This document shows positions 21,552-30,720 of a stretch of DNA of 64,000 nucleotides, piece by piece. Every line of letters begins with the position of its first letter. Positions within the stretch are counted from its first letter, which is position 1. Made by a program: the position numbers and the translations under genes. Source of the stretch: Nothopassalora personata. Taxonomy: Eukaryota; Ascomycota; Dothideomycetes; Mycosphaerellales; Mycosphaerellaceae. The notes beneath the pieces were generated by a model that did not search any database, was not told the DNA's origin, and saw nothing but the letters and a program-made list of their open reading frames with translations. The stretch is from contig CM066287.1 of the NCBI GenBank assembly GCA_033816765.1, positions 3,906,001 to 3,970,000 on the forward strand, read 5' to 3'.

Positions 21552-22630
21552 ACTGCCTCCCCTTCTAGGACGAGCTACCCTTAGCTCGCGGCTTTAGGAG
21601 GCTTCTATATAAGTGATCTATCTACTTCTCGTAGATTCCGTTACTATACGACCCGCCTACGGGTCTCGTACGTGTCTTTATCGTAGTATAGGTAGGTATA
21701 AAGTTATAGTTACCGGGTTAACTAACTCGAGGGTTTAAGAAGCGTACCCTCTCCCTCCTTTTCCTTCTTTTTCCCTTATACTACGTTCTCGTAGCGCACT
21801 ATACCCGTACTATTAGCGATCTACTAGCTCCTCGCTAGCGACTACCTAGCGACCCGCTAGCACTACTATAGCTTTAGAAGAAGCTATCTAAGACTAGCTC
21901 CGCTAGGAGGCCCTTATAGGGGGCCTATTAGTACTACTAACACTATTACTAGTACTACTAGTATAGATGTCTAGCGCGCTCGGCGTACTAGATACGCTAG
22001 CGAAGCGTAAGTTTAGCGTACTAGGGCCGTAGACCCCTAAGTTCTTACTAGCTAGGCGCCTAGGTACCGATATTAAGATATATATACGTTATCTACCGTA
22101 CTTCGTAGCTAGTAAGTATTTGCTACGCCCTTCGCTTACGATACGCTTACTAATAGTATAGTAGACGAGTAGGATACGTGTTATAGTATTACTACCGGCG
22201 AGTTACTTAAGAAGTGTAGGCGCTATAGAGCTATTAGGCACCCCTACGTTAGTAATACTAGCGTCGCTATCGCGTAGCTAGTAGCTCGCCTACGCGCCGC
22301 TCGCGCCTAGCGCGATAAGCTCGTCTAGGGGCTTAGTAACCCTATTACTAAATAAGAGTAGGATGCTCTAGACTAGTAGTACGAGCTCTACGCCTAGCTA
22401 GGCGAGTAGATCCTAGAGGTAAGTACTACGCCTCGCTAGCGCTCCCTACGCTCGCCGTATACGGCGTACTATCGCTCCCTATATAAATCGGCTAACCTCC
22501 TCCTAGGCTAAGAGGCAGTTCTCTACCTATAAGAATAAGCGTATAGGCGACACCCGCGTACGCTTCGCCGGCGCCTCTACTACTACTACCCCCTCCTCCG
22601 CCGCCGCTACTACGTCCGTAGTTCTATAGT
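21552..22630 (-). pseudogene. Gyp-B copy 1: 3' portion left of the Gyp-D insertion
   Basis: RIP-degraded DNA between the Gyp-B 3' LTR and Gyp-D. It ends in ATAGT, which recurs at 42524-42528, so it should have been continuous with 42529 onward. No sense-strand domain is recognised here. On the plus strand, reading TAG as Gln/Trp, a Leu/Arg/Gln-rich helical stretch appears around 22210-22420 (for example VARLRAARAQRDKL), a possible antisense coiled-coil ORF relic. Confidence 0.5.
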
Positions 22631-23044
22631 AATGTCTACTAACTACCCTATATAGGCCTATCCGAGTTATAGTGGTATAGAGCGGCGCTTATGTAAGTAG
22701 AGGTATTTGCCGGTCCCGGGACCGTGAAATAAGGTCACGTAATAAGTAGCGTAGTAGCTAGATAAAACAAGAGGATTAGTAGACCTAAACCCCTATGCCC
22801 TCTACTCGAGAGGTATGAATTGAATTGTTGCCTTAATGCTACGCTTACAATACTCAACTGCGTAGTATTTATCTTAATAGCTATACTAGGTCCCGCTAGC
22901 TTACCTAAATGTCCAATTAAACCTAAATGAAGTTAGGGCAAGTTAGACCTAAGGGACCCCCCCTCTAAACCTAAGGTCGATATAACTAAACCTAAGGTCG
23001 ACATAACTAAACCTAAGGTTAATACTACTAATTAGTCGTTAATA
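22631..23044 (-). repeat. Gyp-D LTR (3', left copy)
   Basis: 414 bp, nearly identical to 42110-42523 apart from transitions. It contains AAACCTAAGGTCGACATAAC-type short tandem repeats near one end. The termini are not clean TG..CA after RIP, so the exact ends could be off by 2 bp. Confidence 0.75.
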
Positions 23045-23298
23045 TATCCTCCCCTATTACGAACCTGTCCTTAGGTTCTAAAGCAGTAAGCCCGGGTATT
23101 ATAGGTAGCTTAGTTAGTTGCTATAAGCTAAGGTAGTCTTATAGTAGCATAGTAGCTCACCCTACCATTTAGCTTAACATATAAGATGTTAGGTAGTCCT
23201 AGGGCCTACTAGCGGCAGTTTATGAAAATCGAAAGGATCCTTCTAATAGAGACCGTGATAATAACGTTAATAACCGCAACTCGCATCCGTCGCACTAT
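23045..23298 (-). other. Gyp-D internal sequence left of Gyp-E
   Basis: About 250 bp of RIP-degraded internal Gyp-D sequence with no recognisable coding content. It ends with the ACTAT target duplication at 23294-23298. Confidence 0.6.
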
Positions 23299-23490
23299 TG
23301 TCACCGTACCGGCGCCCATCATTCACTTGGACCCGCGCGCACGTGCGTGGATCCCGCGCGCGCCGCTGACTAAGCCGGCCCGAGGGCTTGGCGCGTGTAT
23401 ATCTACCTCGCGCCCTCCGCGCCTCTCTTAGATAGACCGTCTATTCGACTTGTACCTTATCCGACCACGTGCTTGCACCTGCTTGTGACA
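23299..23490 (+). repeat. Gyp-E 5' LTR
   Basis: 192 bp, TGTCACCGTACC...GCTTGTGACA, GC-rich with GCGCGC runs. Identical by eye to 30524-30715. Confidence 0.95.
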
Positions 23491-23648
23491 CTTCGAATAG
23501 ACCATTACCAACGTGTAGAAAGACACGAGAAGCTGCGATCGGGAGATCGCATAAGCAAACGCGACAGCACCTAGGAGTGCTGAGATATTAGGTGCCAGAC
23601 TCAAATCGAGTCGCACCTTGAGTAAGTCCAAGGCTAACACGACAGCTG

Positions 23649-25700
23649 ATGGCGAGAAAGAACAACAATAACGACGACGACATGGCGACTGCTGACCGCC
23701 GCGTACATCGCGCGAACATCACCAGATCCTCCCTCTTCGTCCTACCCCCCGACGCGACAAACAACGCAAACGGCGATGCGACACAGACTCAAGGCAGAGA
23801 AGAGGAGGTTCTGAAGCAGCTGACGGCTGAAGACAACACCTACCACAAGCAGCACAAGAAGGTCTTCGACCGACTCCAAGAGATCGAGGAGGAGGATGTT
23901 GAGACCGAGCTCAACTTGGCTGACCTGTGTGGGGATGAGTACATCGAGGACATTACTGAGGATGAGAGCGAGGCTCTTGCTCCAGGTGCGAAGAAGAGGA
24001 GGGTCACTGTTGACCAGTTTCAAGACACCTTCGAGTCTCTCAATGGGCTAAGCTCGGAGAAGCTCAAGAAGCGAGTCAACGACTACCCTGAGGAGGTCCA
24101 CAAGATCCTTGTCGACATCGAGTCCGACCACCGACGAGCACACAAGACTATTGAGGCTCTCCAACTCGCTAACCGCATCAATATTCGCAAGGCCAAGGAT
24201 GCGAAGGAGCAGATGGATCGACTCGAGGACGAAGCTGGTACTGCACAAGCTGAAGCAGACCAGAGACAAGCTGAGGTGGACAAGCTGAAGGCAGAACTTG
24301 CGAAGCACACCGACAAAGTCATTATCGACCCGGATGAGCTGGACAAGGTCAAAGCCGAGTTGGCCACGACCATGGAAGCGAGGAAGCTGTATCGCACCCA
24401 GTGCAAGGCAGCTGAGGCTAAGCTTGTTGATGCTGAGAAGCGCATCGAGGAGCTTGAGAAGAAGGAAAAGGAGAGACGTGAGAAGCGTGGGCGATCCAAG
24501 CAACGCAAGGACTCACGCAAGGAGTCACCACCTCCACGCACCGAATCCGAGGAGTCGCTGGAGCGTCGTCGCAATGGCAACAAGCCAAAGCCGACTGGAG
24601 AAGACGACAACCCATCATCAGACTCCTCCGACTCCGAATCCTCCGACAGCGATGACGAGCGCGGTCACCGTCGTGGCAGCAAGCGCAAGAATTCTAAGTC
24701 CAAGAAGAAGGGCTCGAAGAGCAAGGAGCCGCAGTCCCGCTACACCACATACGACTCCACGATGACCACTGGCATTAAGTCGTCAAGTGAGCCGAAGGCA
24801 CCGAAGGAGTTCGACCCACTGGATGAGAAGGGCATTAAGTTCGAAGAGTGGCAGCGTGCCGCCGAAGCCAGGCTGGCAGCGTCCAAGTACCGCACTGTCA
24901 CGGCTTCACTGCAGAATGTCCAAAGCTGGCTCAAGAACTCAGCCTGGAAGTATGTCGACTCCAAGATTCCCAGTCTCACCAAGGTCACAAGCGGCACGAC
25001 ACCAGCTTACGCCTCGGTTGATGACATGATGGACGATCTGGCAGCCCGCTACGGCACTCGCAATGCGCACGCCACTGCTATGACCAAGCTCACTACACTG
25101 GACCAGGGCGAGAAGCAGAAGTTCAGCGAGTTCTACCCTATCTTCCGCGAGAACGCAGACATTGTCAACCTGGACGCCGGTGCTGCCGACAAGAAGCTTG
25201 AGAAGGACTTCCTGCTGCGCAAGCTGAACGCGAGATACGACAACCGCATCATGAGTGAGAACACGGCCAACATGACCCTTGATCAGGTCGTGTCTGCGCT
25301 GTACACTTATGAGGACAAGTTCGAGCAGTACGACCTCAAGCACAAGAAGCAGTCCGCTGACAAGCCCAAGAACACTAAGGGCAACGACGACAAGAAGGAC
25401 GGTGCCACAGGTGGAGGTAGAGGTGGAAGCACTGACGCTCCTGCCAACCCCAACTCCAAGACCAAGTGGGCCGACCGTCCGCAGAAGTACCAGCACCTGC
25501 AGCCACTGGATGCTGCCAAGGCGCAAGAGTGCATTGATCAGAACAAATGCATGAAGTGCGAGGAAGTGGGTCACCGCCGTGTCGACTACGACCAGTGCCC
25601 ACTGAAGGACGTTAGCCGGCGTCCATACGCGCCAGGCTACAACCCAAGCACCAACCGACGCAACGGCAATAACACCGGCGGCGGTTCGGGAAACGCATAG
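23649..25700 (+). CDS. Gyp-E Gag polyprotein
   Basis: 683-residue structural protein of the virus-like particle. Residues about 50-290 are highly charged and form long heptad-like helices (for example EEVHKILVDIESDHRRAHKT and the KAELAKHTDKV and AEKRIEELEKKEKERRE stretches), consistent with a coiled coil. A Ser/Lys/Arg-rich basic linker (about 280-370) follows, and then the retrotransposon gag core around residues 390-560 (FEEWQRAAEARLA, KFSEFYPIFRENAD). Near the C-terminus there is one zinc-knuckle-like motif, CMKCEEVGHRRVDYDQC, whose last spacing is longer than the usual CX2CX4HX4C. The tail is Asn/Gly-rich. The ATG at 23649 lies 158 nt inside the 5' LTR. The ORF ends at TAG 25698-25700, ten bases after a slippery heptamer start, so part of translation should shift into pol. 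Confidence 0.93.
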   Translation: MARKNNNNDDDMATADRRVHRANITRSSLFVLPPDATNNANGDATQTQGREEEVLKQLTAEDNTYHKQHKKVFDRLQEIEEEDVETELNLADLCGDEYIEDITEDESEALAPGAKKRRVTVDQFQDTFESLNGLSSEKLKKRVNDYPEEVHKILVDIESDHRRAHKTIEALQLANRINIRKAKDAKEQMDRLEDEAGTAQAEADQRQAEVDKLKAELAKHTDKVIIDPDELDKVKAELATTMEARKLYRTQCKAAEAKLVDAEKRIEELEKKEKERREKRGRSKQRKDSRKESPPPRTESEESLERRRNGNKPKPTGEDDNPSSDSSDSESSDSDDERGHRRGSKRKNSKSKKKGSKSKEPQSRYTTYDSTMTTGIKSSSEPKAPKEFDPLDEKGIKFEEWQRAAEARLAASKYRTVTASLQNVQSWLKNSAWKYVDSKIPSLTKVTSGTTPAYASVDDMMDDLAARYGTRNAHATAMTKLTTLDQGEKQKFSEFYPIFRENADIVNLDAGAADKKLEKDFLLRKLNARYDNRIMSENTANMTLDQVVSALYTYEDKFEQYDLKHKKQSADKPKNTKGNDDKKDGATGGGRGGSTDAPANPNSKTKWADRPQKYQHLQPLDAAKAQECIDQNKCMKCEEVGHRRVDYDQCPLKDVSRRPYAPGYNPSTNRRNGNNTGGGSGNA

Positions 25701-25729
25701 TCCACTCTGTGAGCGCAACACACAGTGGA
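25688..25729 (+). promoter_or_regulatory. Programmed -1 ribosomal frameshift signal at gag/pol junction
   Basis: The heptamer G GGA AAC (25688-25694) is in the gag frame as X XXY YYZ. After a 6-nt spacer (GCATAG, which contains the gag stop) comes a stem-loop: arms 25701-25711 (TCCACTCTGTG) and 25719-25729 (CACACAGTGGA), loop AGCGCAA, with 10 of 11 pairs and one C-C mismatch. The pol frame is -1 relative to gag and is open from 25673. All elements of a canonical -1 signal are thus present at the right spacing. Confidence 0.85.
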
Positions 25730-28700
25730 CGAGACGAGTCAGTACGAGAGTTACGAGATCACGAACATGAGAAGGAGCCTCCAGATAGGGGCAAGAATTT
25801 GAGCATATCGGCACACTCCCTGCTGGCAGCCAACCATTCTGTAGATGAACACAACCCAGTGATAGCTTCTCATCTGGTTATGCCATGCATAGTGAATGGA
25901 AAGATCCCTGCTCAGTCCTTCCATGATGATGGTGCCAACTCTACGTACTTTGACATCGACTTTGCGCATAAGAACGACCTTGATTTGGTCGAGCTGCCCA
26001 ACCCAATGGGACTAATGTTAGCAGATGGCCAACCTGCTAGTGAACTGATTACTCACAAAACAACGGCACAGATTCAAATCGGCAATCACGTTGAGACGCG
26101 AGTTGGTTACTGCACATCGCTGGAATATGATGTTATCCTCGGCCGTCCATGGCACGACGAGCATCAGCCTGTGTTCCACTATGCGTCAGGAACTATGACC
26201 CTGTTTTCACAATACTGTCGAGAGAACTGCATACATGGCGACGAGCCTGTGTGCGTGCAGTCTATCAACGATAAGGGCGTTACGCCAGTGGGCATCCTGC
26301 AGATAGAGATACCCGTGCCAGAGTCGTCACCAGCTTCGACAGGATACGTCAAGCCCTATGTCGAAGATGAAGAGCCAGCAGTAGTGCAAGAGACGCACTC
26401 CACGAAAGCCGCTATGAGACATGCGCCACCGGTGGAGATGCAAGACGAGTCGGAGCCATCACACCACGTCCGACAACCATTGCCAGCTGATAGCCCGGAG
26501 ACCTTGAAACGACCAGCACGCCGCACTGACAAGAAGGCGTCAGTGCAGCCGGAGCCGGAGATCGACATCCAACCTATCACTGCCGAGGCATTGAGGCGCA
26601 TGAGTAGGCGCAAGGGTTTCAAGGGATGTGAGATCCACATGATGTGGATGTTTGATCCGAAGGAGGACTTGGACAGACAGGTGGCTCGCGATCCCCTGTC
26701 CGCCTGCGCACTGAATGCATCCGCCATCTCGGCCGACGACTACCAACGCTTCATGAACCCAAAGGACAAGGACCAGGACCCCATACCTTTGTTGCCACCA
26801 GAGTTCCGAGAGATGGCCAGGCTATTCAGTCGCAAGGAAGCAGACAAAGTGCCACCACGGCGACCGGGCGTAGATCATGAGATCAAACTCAAGGCTGGCC
26901 AGACTCCACCGTTTCGACGACCATACTCCTTCTCTGCACGAGAGAACGAGGTGATCAAGAAGTGGCTCGATGATCAGCTCGAGAAAGGCGCAATACAGCG
27001 CAGCGTGTCACCAGCAGCAGCACCTGTCCTAATAGTCAAGAAACCAGGAGGTGGGCTGCGGGTCTGTGTCGACTACCGAGCATTGAACGCGATCACAACG
27101 AAAAGCCGGTATCCTATCCCCCTCTTCCAAGAAACACTGGATCGCATTGCAGGAGCGCAATGGTTCACCAAGCTGGATGTCATCGCCGCATTCAACCGCA
27201 TCCGCATCGCAGCGGGTGATGAATGGAAGACAGCCTTTACAACGAGGTACGGGCAGTTCGAATGTGTTGTTATGCCTTTCGGCCTGTGTAACGCCCCAGG
27301 CACATTTCAGTCGTTCATCAACGACACGCTTCGTGAGTTCCTAGATGACTTCGTATCATGCTACCTAGACGATGCGCTCGTTTTCAGCAAGACTCGTGAG
27401 GAACACGTGGAGCATGTTATGAAAGTTCTTAAACGACTGGACAAAGCAGGCTTACAGCATGACATCGACAAGTGTGAGTTCTTTAGACACGAGACGACAT
27501 ACCTTGGTGTCATCATCACAAATGAGGGCATCAAGATGGATCCTAAAAAAATCGAATGCGTCAAGAACTGGCCCACACCCGCCAATGTCACCGACATTCT
27601 GTCGTTCACAGGGTTCGCCAATTTCTATCGCAGATTCATCAAGAACTTCAGCAAGATCTGCTTACCGATGACCAAGTTGACCCGCAAGAACGTACCATGG
27701 GAATGGTCAGATGCTTGCCAGAAGTCGTTCGATACCCTAAAGCAGGCATTCATCGACGCGCCCACGCTGAAGCACTTCTATCCAGGAAGAGAGACGATCC
27801 TTGAAACGGATGCATCAGACTACGTAACAGCAGCAGTCCTGTCGCAGCGTAATGAGAACGGCGTACTGCATCCTATTGCATATATGTCCAAGAAAATGGA
27901 CCCACAACAATGCAACTATGACATCTACGACAAAGAGTTGCTGGCCATTGTGCAAGCCTTTGAGGAATGGCGCCCAGAGCTCACCGTCAATGAGTTCGGC
28001 ACGGACGATTACGAGAACCTGCCTGACCCAGAGTCAGCAGAAGACAAGCCGACGCTCGTGTACTCTGACCACAAGAACCTAGAGTGGTTCATGAGCACGA
28101 AGCAGTTGAATCGCCGCCAAGCAAGGTGGGCCGAGTTCCTCTCTCAGTTCTTCTTCAAGATCGTGTATCGACCAGGGGTGCAAGGCACCAAGCCTGATAG
28201 CCTCACCAGGAGATCTCAGGACTTGCCAATCCACGGTGATCTGAGCGACCCGCGCAATCAGCAGCAGCACCAGGTGCTACTAGGACCAGACCGCATTCTC
28301 AACCTGTCGTCGTCGCGAGTTCTGAACATTAGTGCGAACGACGTGGTCACTCCGTTGACGACTGCGATCCGAGAGCTGTACGCACAGCCAGAGACCGAGG
28401 AAGCAGTACGGCAGCTAGAGAACGACTTACCCTGTTCTTTGCTACGCAAGCACCGTCTGGATGACCGACACGCCGTGCCAGTAGGAGGCATGATCTACAT
28501 GAAGAACGTGTACGGTGGGTACAGTCTCTTTGTGCCTCCTGAGTCAGAAGAAGCACTCGACGACGGTGAAGTGCCAGTACGCACCCGCATCACCCAAGCC
28601 TTCCATGATCACGCAGTTGCAGGTCACATAGGTGACGAGAAGACGTACGAGCTGGTAGCCCGCAACTACGTCTGGCCTGGCATGGCACGTTTCGTCAAGT

Positions 28701-30523
28701 CCTATGTGCGAGCCTGCCGCATCTGTCGCACGAACAAGAGTACGAACATCCAATACCCAGGGCTGTTGAAACCCTTGCCAGTTCCCTTTGCAGCATGGGA
28801 GGATGTTGCGATGGATTTCGTGACTCATCTGCCACCAGGCAAGAGTGCGCTGGATGGGCAAACGTACGAAGATGCCCTGACCGTCACATGCCGACTTACC
28901 AAGGAGAAACACATGATCCCAGTTCAATCGATGACTGCAGAGCACACAGCCCTCGTGTACCTGCGATATGTGTTCAGCAGGCATGGACTCCCGAAGAGCA
29001 TTGTCTCTGACCGTGGCACACAATGGGTGTCCGCATTCTGGAGACGTCTCTGCGCCCTGTTGGGAATCAAGCAGAAGCTTTCGTCAGCATATCACCCTGA
29101 GACTGATGGACAGTCCGAGAACACGAACAAGGCTATGGAGCAGTATTGGCGCATGTTTGTCAACTACGCTCAGGATGACTGGCCAGACTGGACTCCCCTC
29201 GCTGAGTTCACAGCCAACAATGCCGTGTCAGCTACAACAGGTGTATCGCCGTTCTATGCTAACACTGGCCGCAACCCAAGGTTCTCTGAACTCGAGCTGG
29301 ATCTTCCAATGCCACTCATGCCCCACAAGCAACGCTTGGATGCTGAAGCAGCGGATCGCTTTGCAACAAAGATGCACGACATGCAGCAATATCTTCGCCA
29401 ACAGATGGCTCTCGCCCAAGCCGTGCAAGCCGAGTATGCTAATCAGAACCGCACACCAGCGCCGCTCTACAAGGAAGGCGATGAGGTGTGGATTAGCACC
29501 GAGAACTGGACCATGGAGAGACCTTCACGAAAGATGGATGTCAGGTGGTCGGGCCCGCACGTGATCACGGAGGTGCTTCCGGGCAATGCTTACAAAGTGG
29601 ATCTCCCACCCACCATGAATATCGACAACCACTTTCATTCGCACCTTCTTGCACCAGTACACCCGCCAGTCCAGGGACAAGTACAACCAGCTCCTCCGCC
29701 GATTCGCATTGTCGACGATGAACAGCACGAGACCGACCCCGCCGAACCCGACCACTGGGAAGTTGAGCAAATCCTGGATTGCAAGAAGAGATGGCCGTGC
29801 GGACGCGCACCAGCAGGAGGGAAGCAGCCGTATTGGGAATACTTGGTGAAGTACGTTGGATACAATCGGCCATCCTATGAAGCTGCGGATCAGGTTATTG
29901 AGGGTGCCGCCGCCTCTGTGGCCGACTTTCACCACAACCACCCGCGAGCGACCAAACCACCTGGTTTTCAACCACCTGCAGACTGGGTTGCAAATGAGAA
30001 TGCCACAGGCATGCGAGTAGCACGCACAGCACCCACGTCGTCAGCAGCGATGACTCTGATGCCGGTGGGACCAGGCCTCCGGACTTGTGAGAAAGAGAGC
30101 GATACGCGTCGCGATAACGATCCTTCTCGACAAGCAGACCGAGTCCCTGAAGCTGAGCGCTTGCGTGGCGCGAGTCACAATGGCAGCAACACTGCCGATG
30201 GTCATCAGAACACAGTGTGCAGCCGCCTAGATGGCGCGAGTCACTATGGCACAGGGCGCCTGTGCGACGAGCTCAGTACACACACCGAAGAGGACACCGT
30301 CCGGACAGTAACTGAGGTTGCTGTGCCGTGTCGCCGCGACAACCCACCTGCGTTACGTAGCATCATGGATGGTCACGAGGTGGGTACAACGACAGTGGTT
30401 ACGAATGACGATGAGATGGACGTAATAGATAACGACCTGATGGATGATGAGACATTTGCAATGGCAATGATGGATGTGAGAGGAAAGAGTGCTCCGGAGC
30501 GCACTCTGAAAGGGGGGGGGTAG
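25694..30523 (+). CDS. Gyp-E Pol polyprotein (PR-RT-RNase H-IN-chromodomain), expressed by -1 frameshift
   Basis: About 1609 codons in the -1 frame. There is no ATG near its start, so it is most simply made as a Gag-Pol fusion. Numbering from 25709: aspartic protease near residue 72 (FHDDGANSTYF, DDGA where DSGA is common); reverse transcriptase about 400-620 with VCVDYRALN, FTKLDVIAAFNRI, VMPFGLCNAPGTFQ and the active site CYLDDALVF at about 548; RNase H about 690-830 (ETDASDY, YDKELLAIV); integrase zinc finger HDHAVAGHIG...CRICRTNK about 965-1008; DDE core with AMDFVTH, VSDRGTQW and ETDGQSEN; GPY/F-type RWSGPHVI; and a chromodomain about 1350-1400 (VEQILDCKKRW, YLVKYVGY). A further ~175-residue tail (Ser/Thr/Asp-rich) is unusual. 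The stop TAG overlaps the A3G9 polypurine tract before the 3' LTR. Confidence 0.93.
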   Translation, partial: RIVHSVSATHSGRDESVRELRDHEHEKEPPDRGKNLSISAHSLLAANHSVDEHNPVIASHLVMPCIVNGKIPAQSFHDDGANSTYFDIDFAHKNDLDLVELPNPMGLMLADGQPASELITHKTTAQIQIGNHVETRVGYCTSLEYDVILGRPWHDEHQPVFHYASGTMTLFSQYCRENCIHGDEPVCVQSINDKGVTPVGILQIEIPVPESSPASTGYVKPYVEDEEPAVVQETHSTKAAMRHAPPVEMQDESEPSHHVRQPLPADSPETLKRPARRTDKKASVQPEPEIDIQPITAEALRRMSRRKGFKGCEIHMMWMFDPKEDLDRQVARDPLSACALNASAISADDYQRFMNPKDKDQDPIPLLPPEFREMARLFSRKEADKVPPRRPGVDHEIKLKAGQTPPFRRPYSFSARENEVIKKWLDDQLEKGAIQRSVSPAAAPVLIVKKPGGGLRVCVDYRALNAITTKSRYPIPLFQETLDRIAGAQWFTKLDVIAAFNRIRIAAGDEWKTAFTTRYGQFECVVMPFGLCNAPGTFQSFINDTLREFLDDFVSCYLDDALVFSKTREEHVEHVMKVLKRLDKAGLQHDIDKCEFFRHETTYLGVIITNEGIKMDPKKIECVKNWPTPANVTDILSFTGFANFYRRFIKNFSKICLPMTKLTRKNVPWEWSDACQKSFDTLKQAFIDAPTLKHFYPGRETILETDASDYVTAAVLSQRNENGVLHPIAYMSKKMDPQQCNYDIYDKELLAIVQAFEEWRPELTVNEFGTDDYENLPDPESAEDKPTLVYSDHKNLEWFMSTKQLNRRQARWAEFLSQFFFKIVYRPGVQGTKPDSLTRRSQDLPIHGDLSDPRNQQQHQVLLGPDRILNLSSSRVLNISANDVVTPLTTAIRELYAQPETEEAVRQLENDLPCSLLRKHRLDDRHAVPVGGMIYMKNVYGGYSLFVPPESEEALDDGEVPVRTRITQAFHDHAVAGHIGDEKTYELVARNYVWPGMARFVKSYVRACRICRTNKSTNIQYPGLLKPLPVPFAAWEDVAMDFVTHLPPGKSALDGQTYEDALTVTCRLTKEKHMIPVQSMTAEHTALVYLRYVFSRHGLPKSIVSDRGTQWVSAFWRRLCALLGIKQKLSSAYHPETDGQSENTNKAMEQYWRMFVNYAQDDWPDWTPLAEFTANNAVSATTGVSPFYANTGRNPRFSELELDLPMPLMPHKQRLDAEAADRFATKMHDMQQYLRQQMALAQAVQAEYANQNRTPAPLYKEGDEVWISTENWTMERPSRKMDVRWSGPHVITEVLPGNAYKVDLPPTMNIDNHFHSHLLAPVHPPVQGQVQPAPPPIRIVDDEQHETDPAEPDHWEVEQILDCKKRWPCGRAPAGGKQPYWEYLVKYVGYNRPSYEAADQVIEGAAASVADFHHNHPRATKPPGFQPPADWVANENATGMRVARTAPTSSAAMTLMPVGPGLRTCEKESDTRRDNDPSRQADRVPEAERLRGASHNGSNTADGHQNTVCSRLDGASHYGTGRLCDELSTHTEEDTVRTVTEVAVPCRRDNPPALRSIMDGHEVGTTTVVTNDDEMDVIDNDLMDDETFAMAMMDVRGKSAPERTLKGGG

Positions 30524-30715
30524 TGTCACCGTACCGGCGCCCATCATTCACTTGGACCCGCGCGCACGTGCGTGGATCCCGCGCGCGCCGCTGACTAAGC
30601 CGGCCCGAGGGCTTGGCGCGTGTATATCTACCTCGCGCCCTCCGCGCCTCTCTTAGATAGACCGTCTATTCGACTTGTACCTTATCCGACCACGTGCTTG
30701 CACCTGCTTGTGACA
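30524..30715 (+). repeat. Gyp-E 3' LTR
   Basis: 192 bp, preceded by the polypurine tract AAAGGGGGGGGG and followed by ACTAT. Confidence 0.95.
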
Positions 30716-30720
30716 ACTAT

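Larger units (their letters stand above)
23299..30715 (+). mobile_element. Gyp-E: intact Ty3/gypsy chromovirus
   Basis: A 7417-bp element with 192-bp LTRs (23299-23490, 30524-30715) that appear identical, TG..CA ends, and a perfect 5-bp target duplication ACTAT (23294-23298, 30716-30720). Both gag and pol are fully open and show no RIP, in contrast to the host Gyp-D. It is therefore a recent insertion and probably an autonomous, potentially active copy. Confidence 0.95.

Noticed and set aside
25709..25711. GTG at 25709 as an independent start codon for Gyp-E pol
   Set aside because: No ATG is present and GTG initiation is rare in fungi; the -1 slippery site and hairpin give a better explanation for pol expression.
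24939..25814. 291-codon minus-strand ORF opposite Gyp-E gag/pol
   Set aside because: It overlaps conserved gag and the frameshift region antisense, is Leu/Val-rich from complementary codons, and has none of the Cys/coiled-coil features of the antisense ORFs near 3' LTRs.
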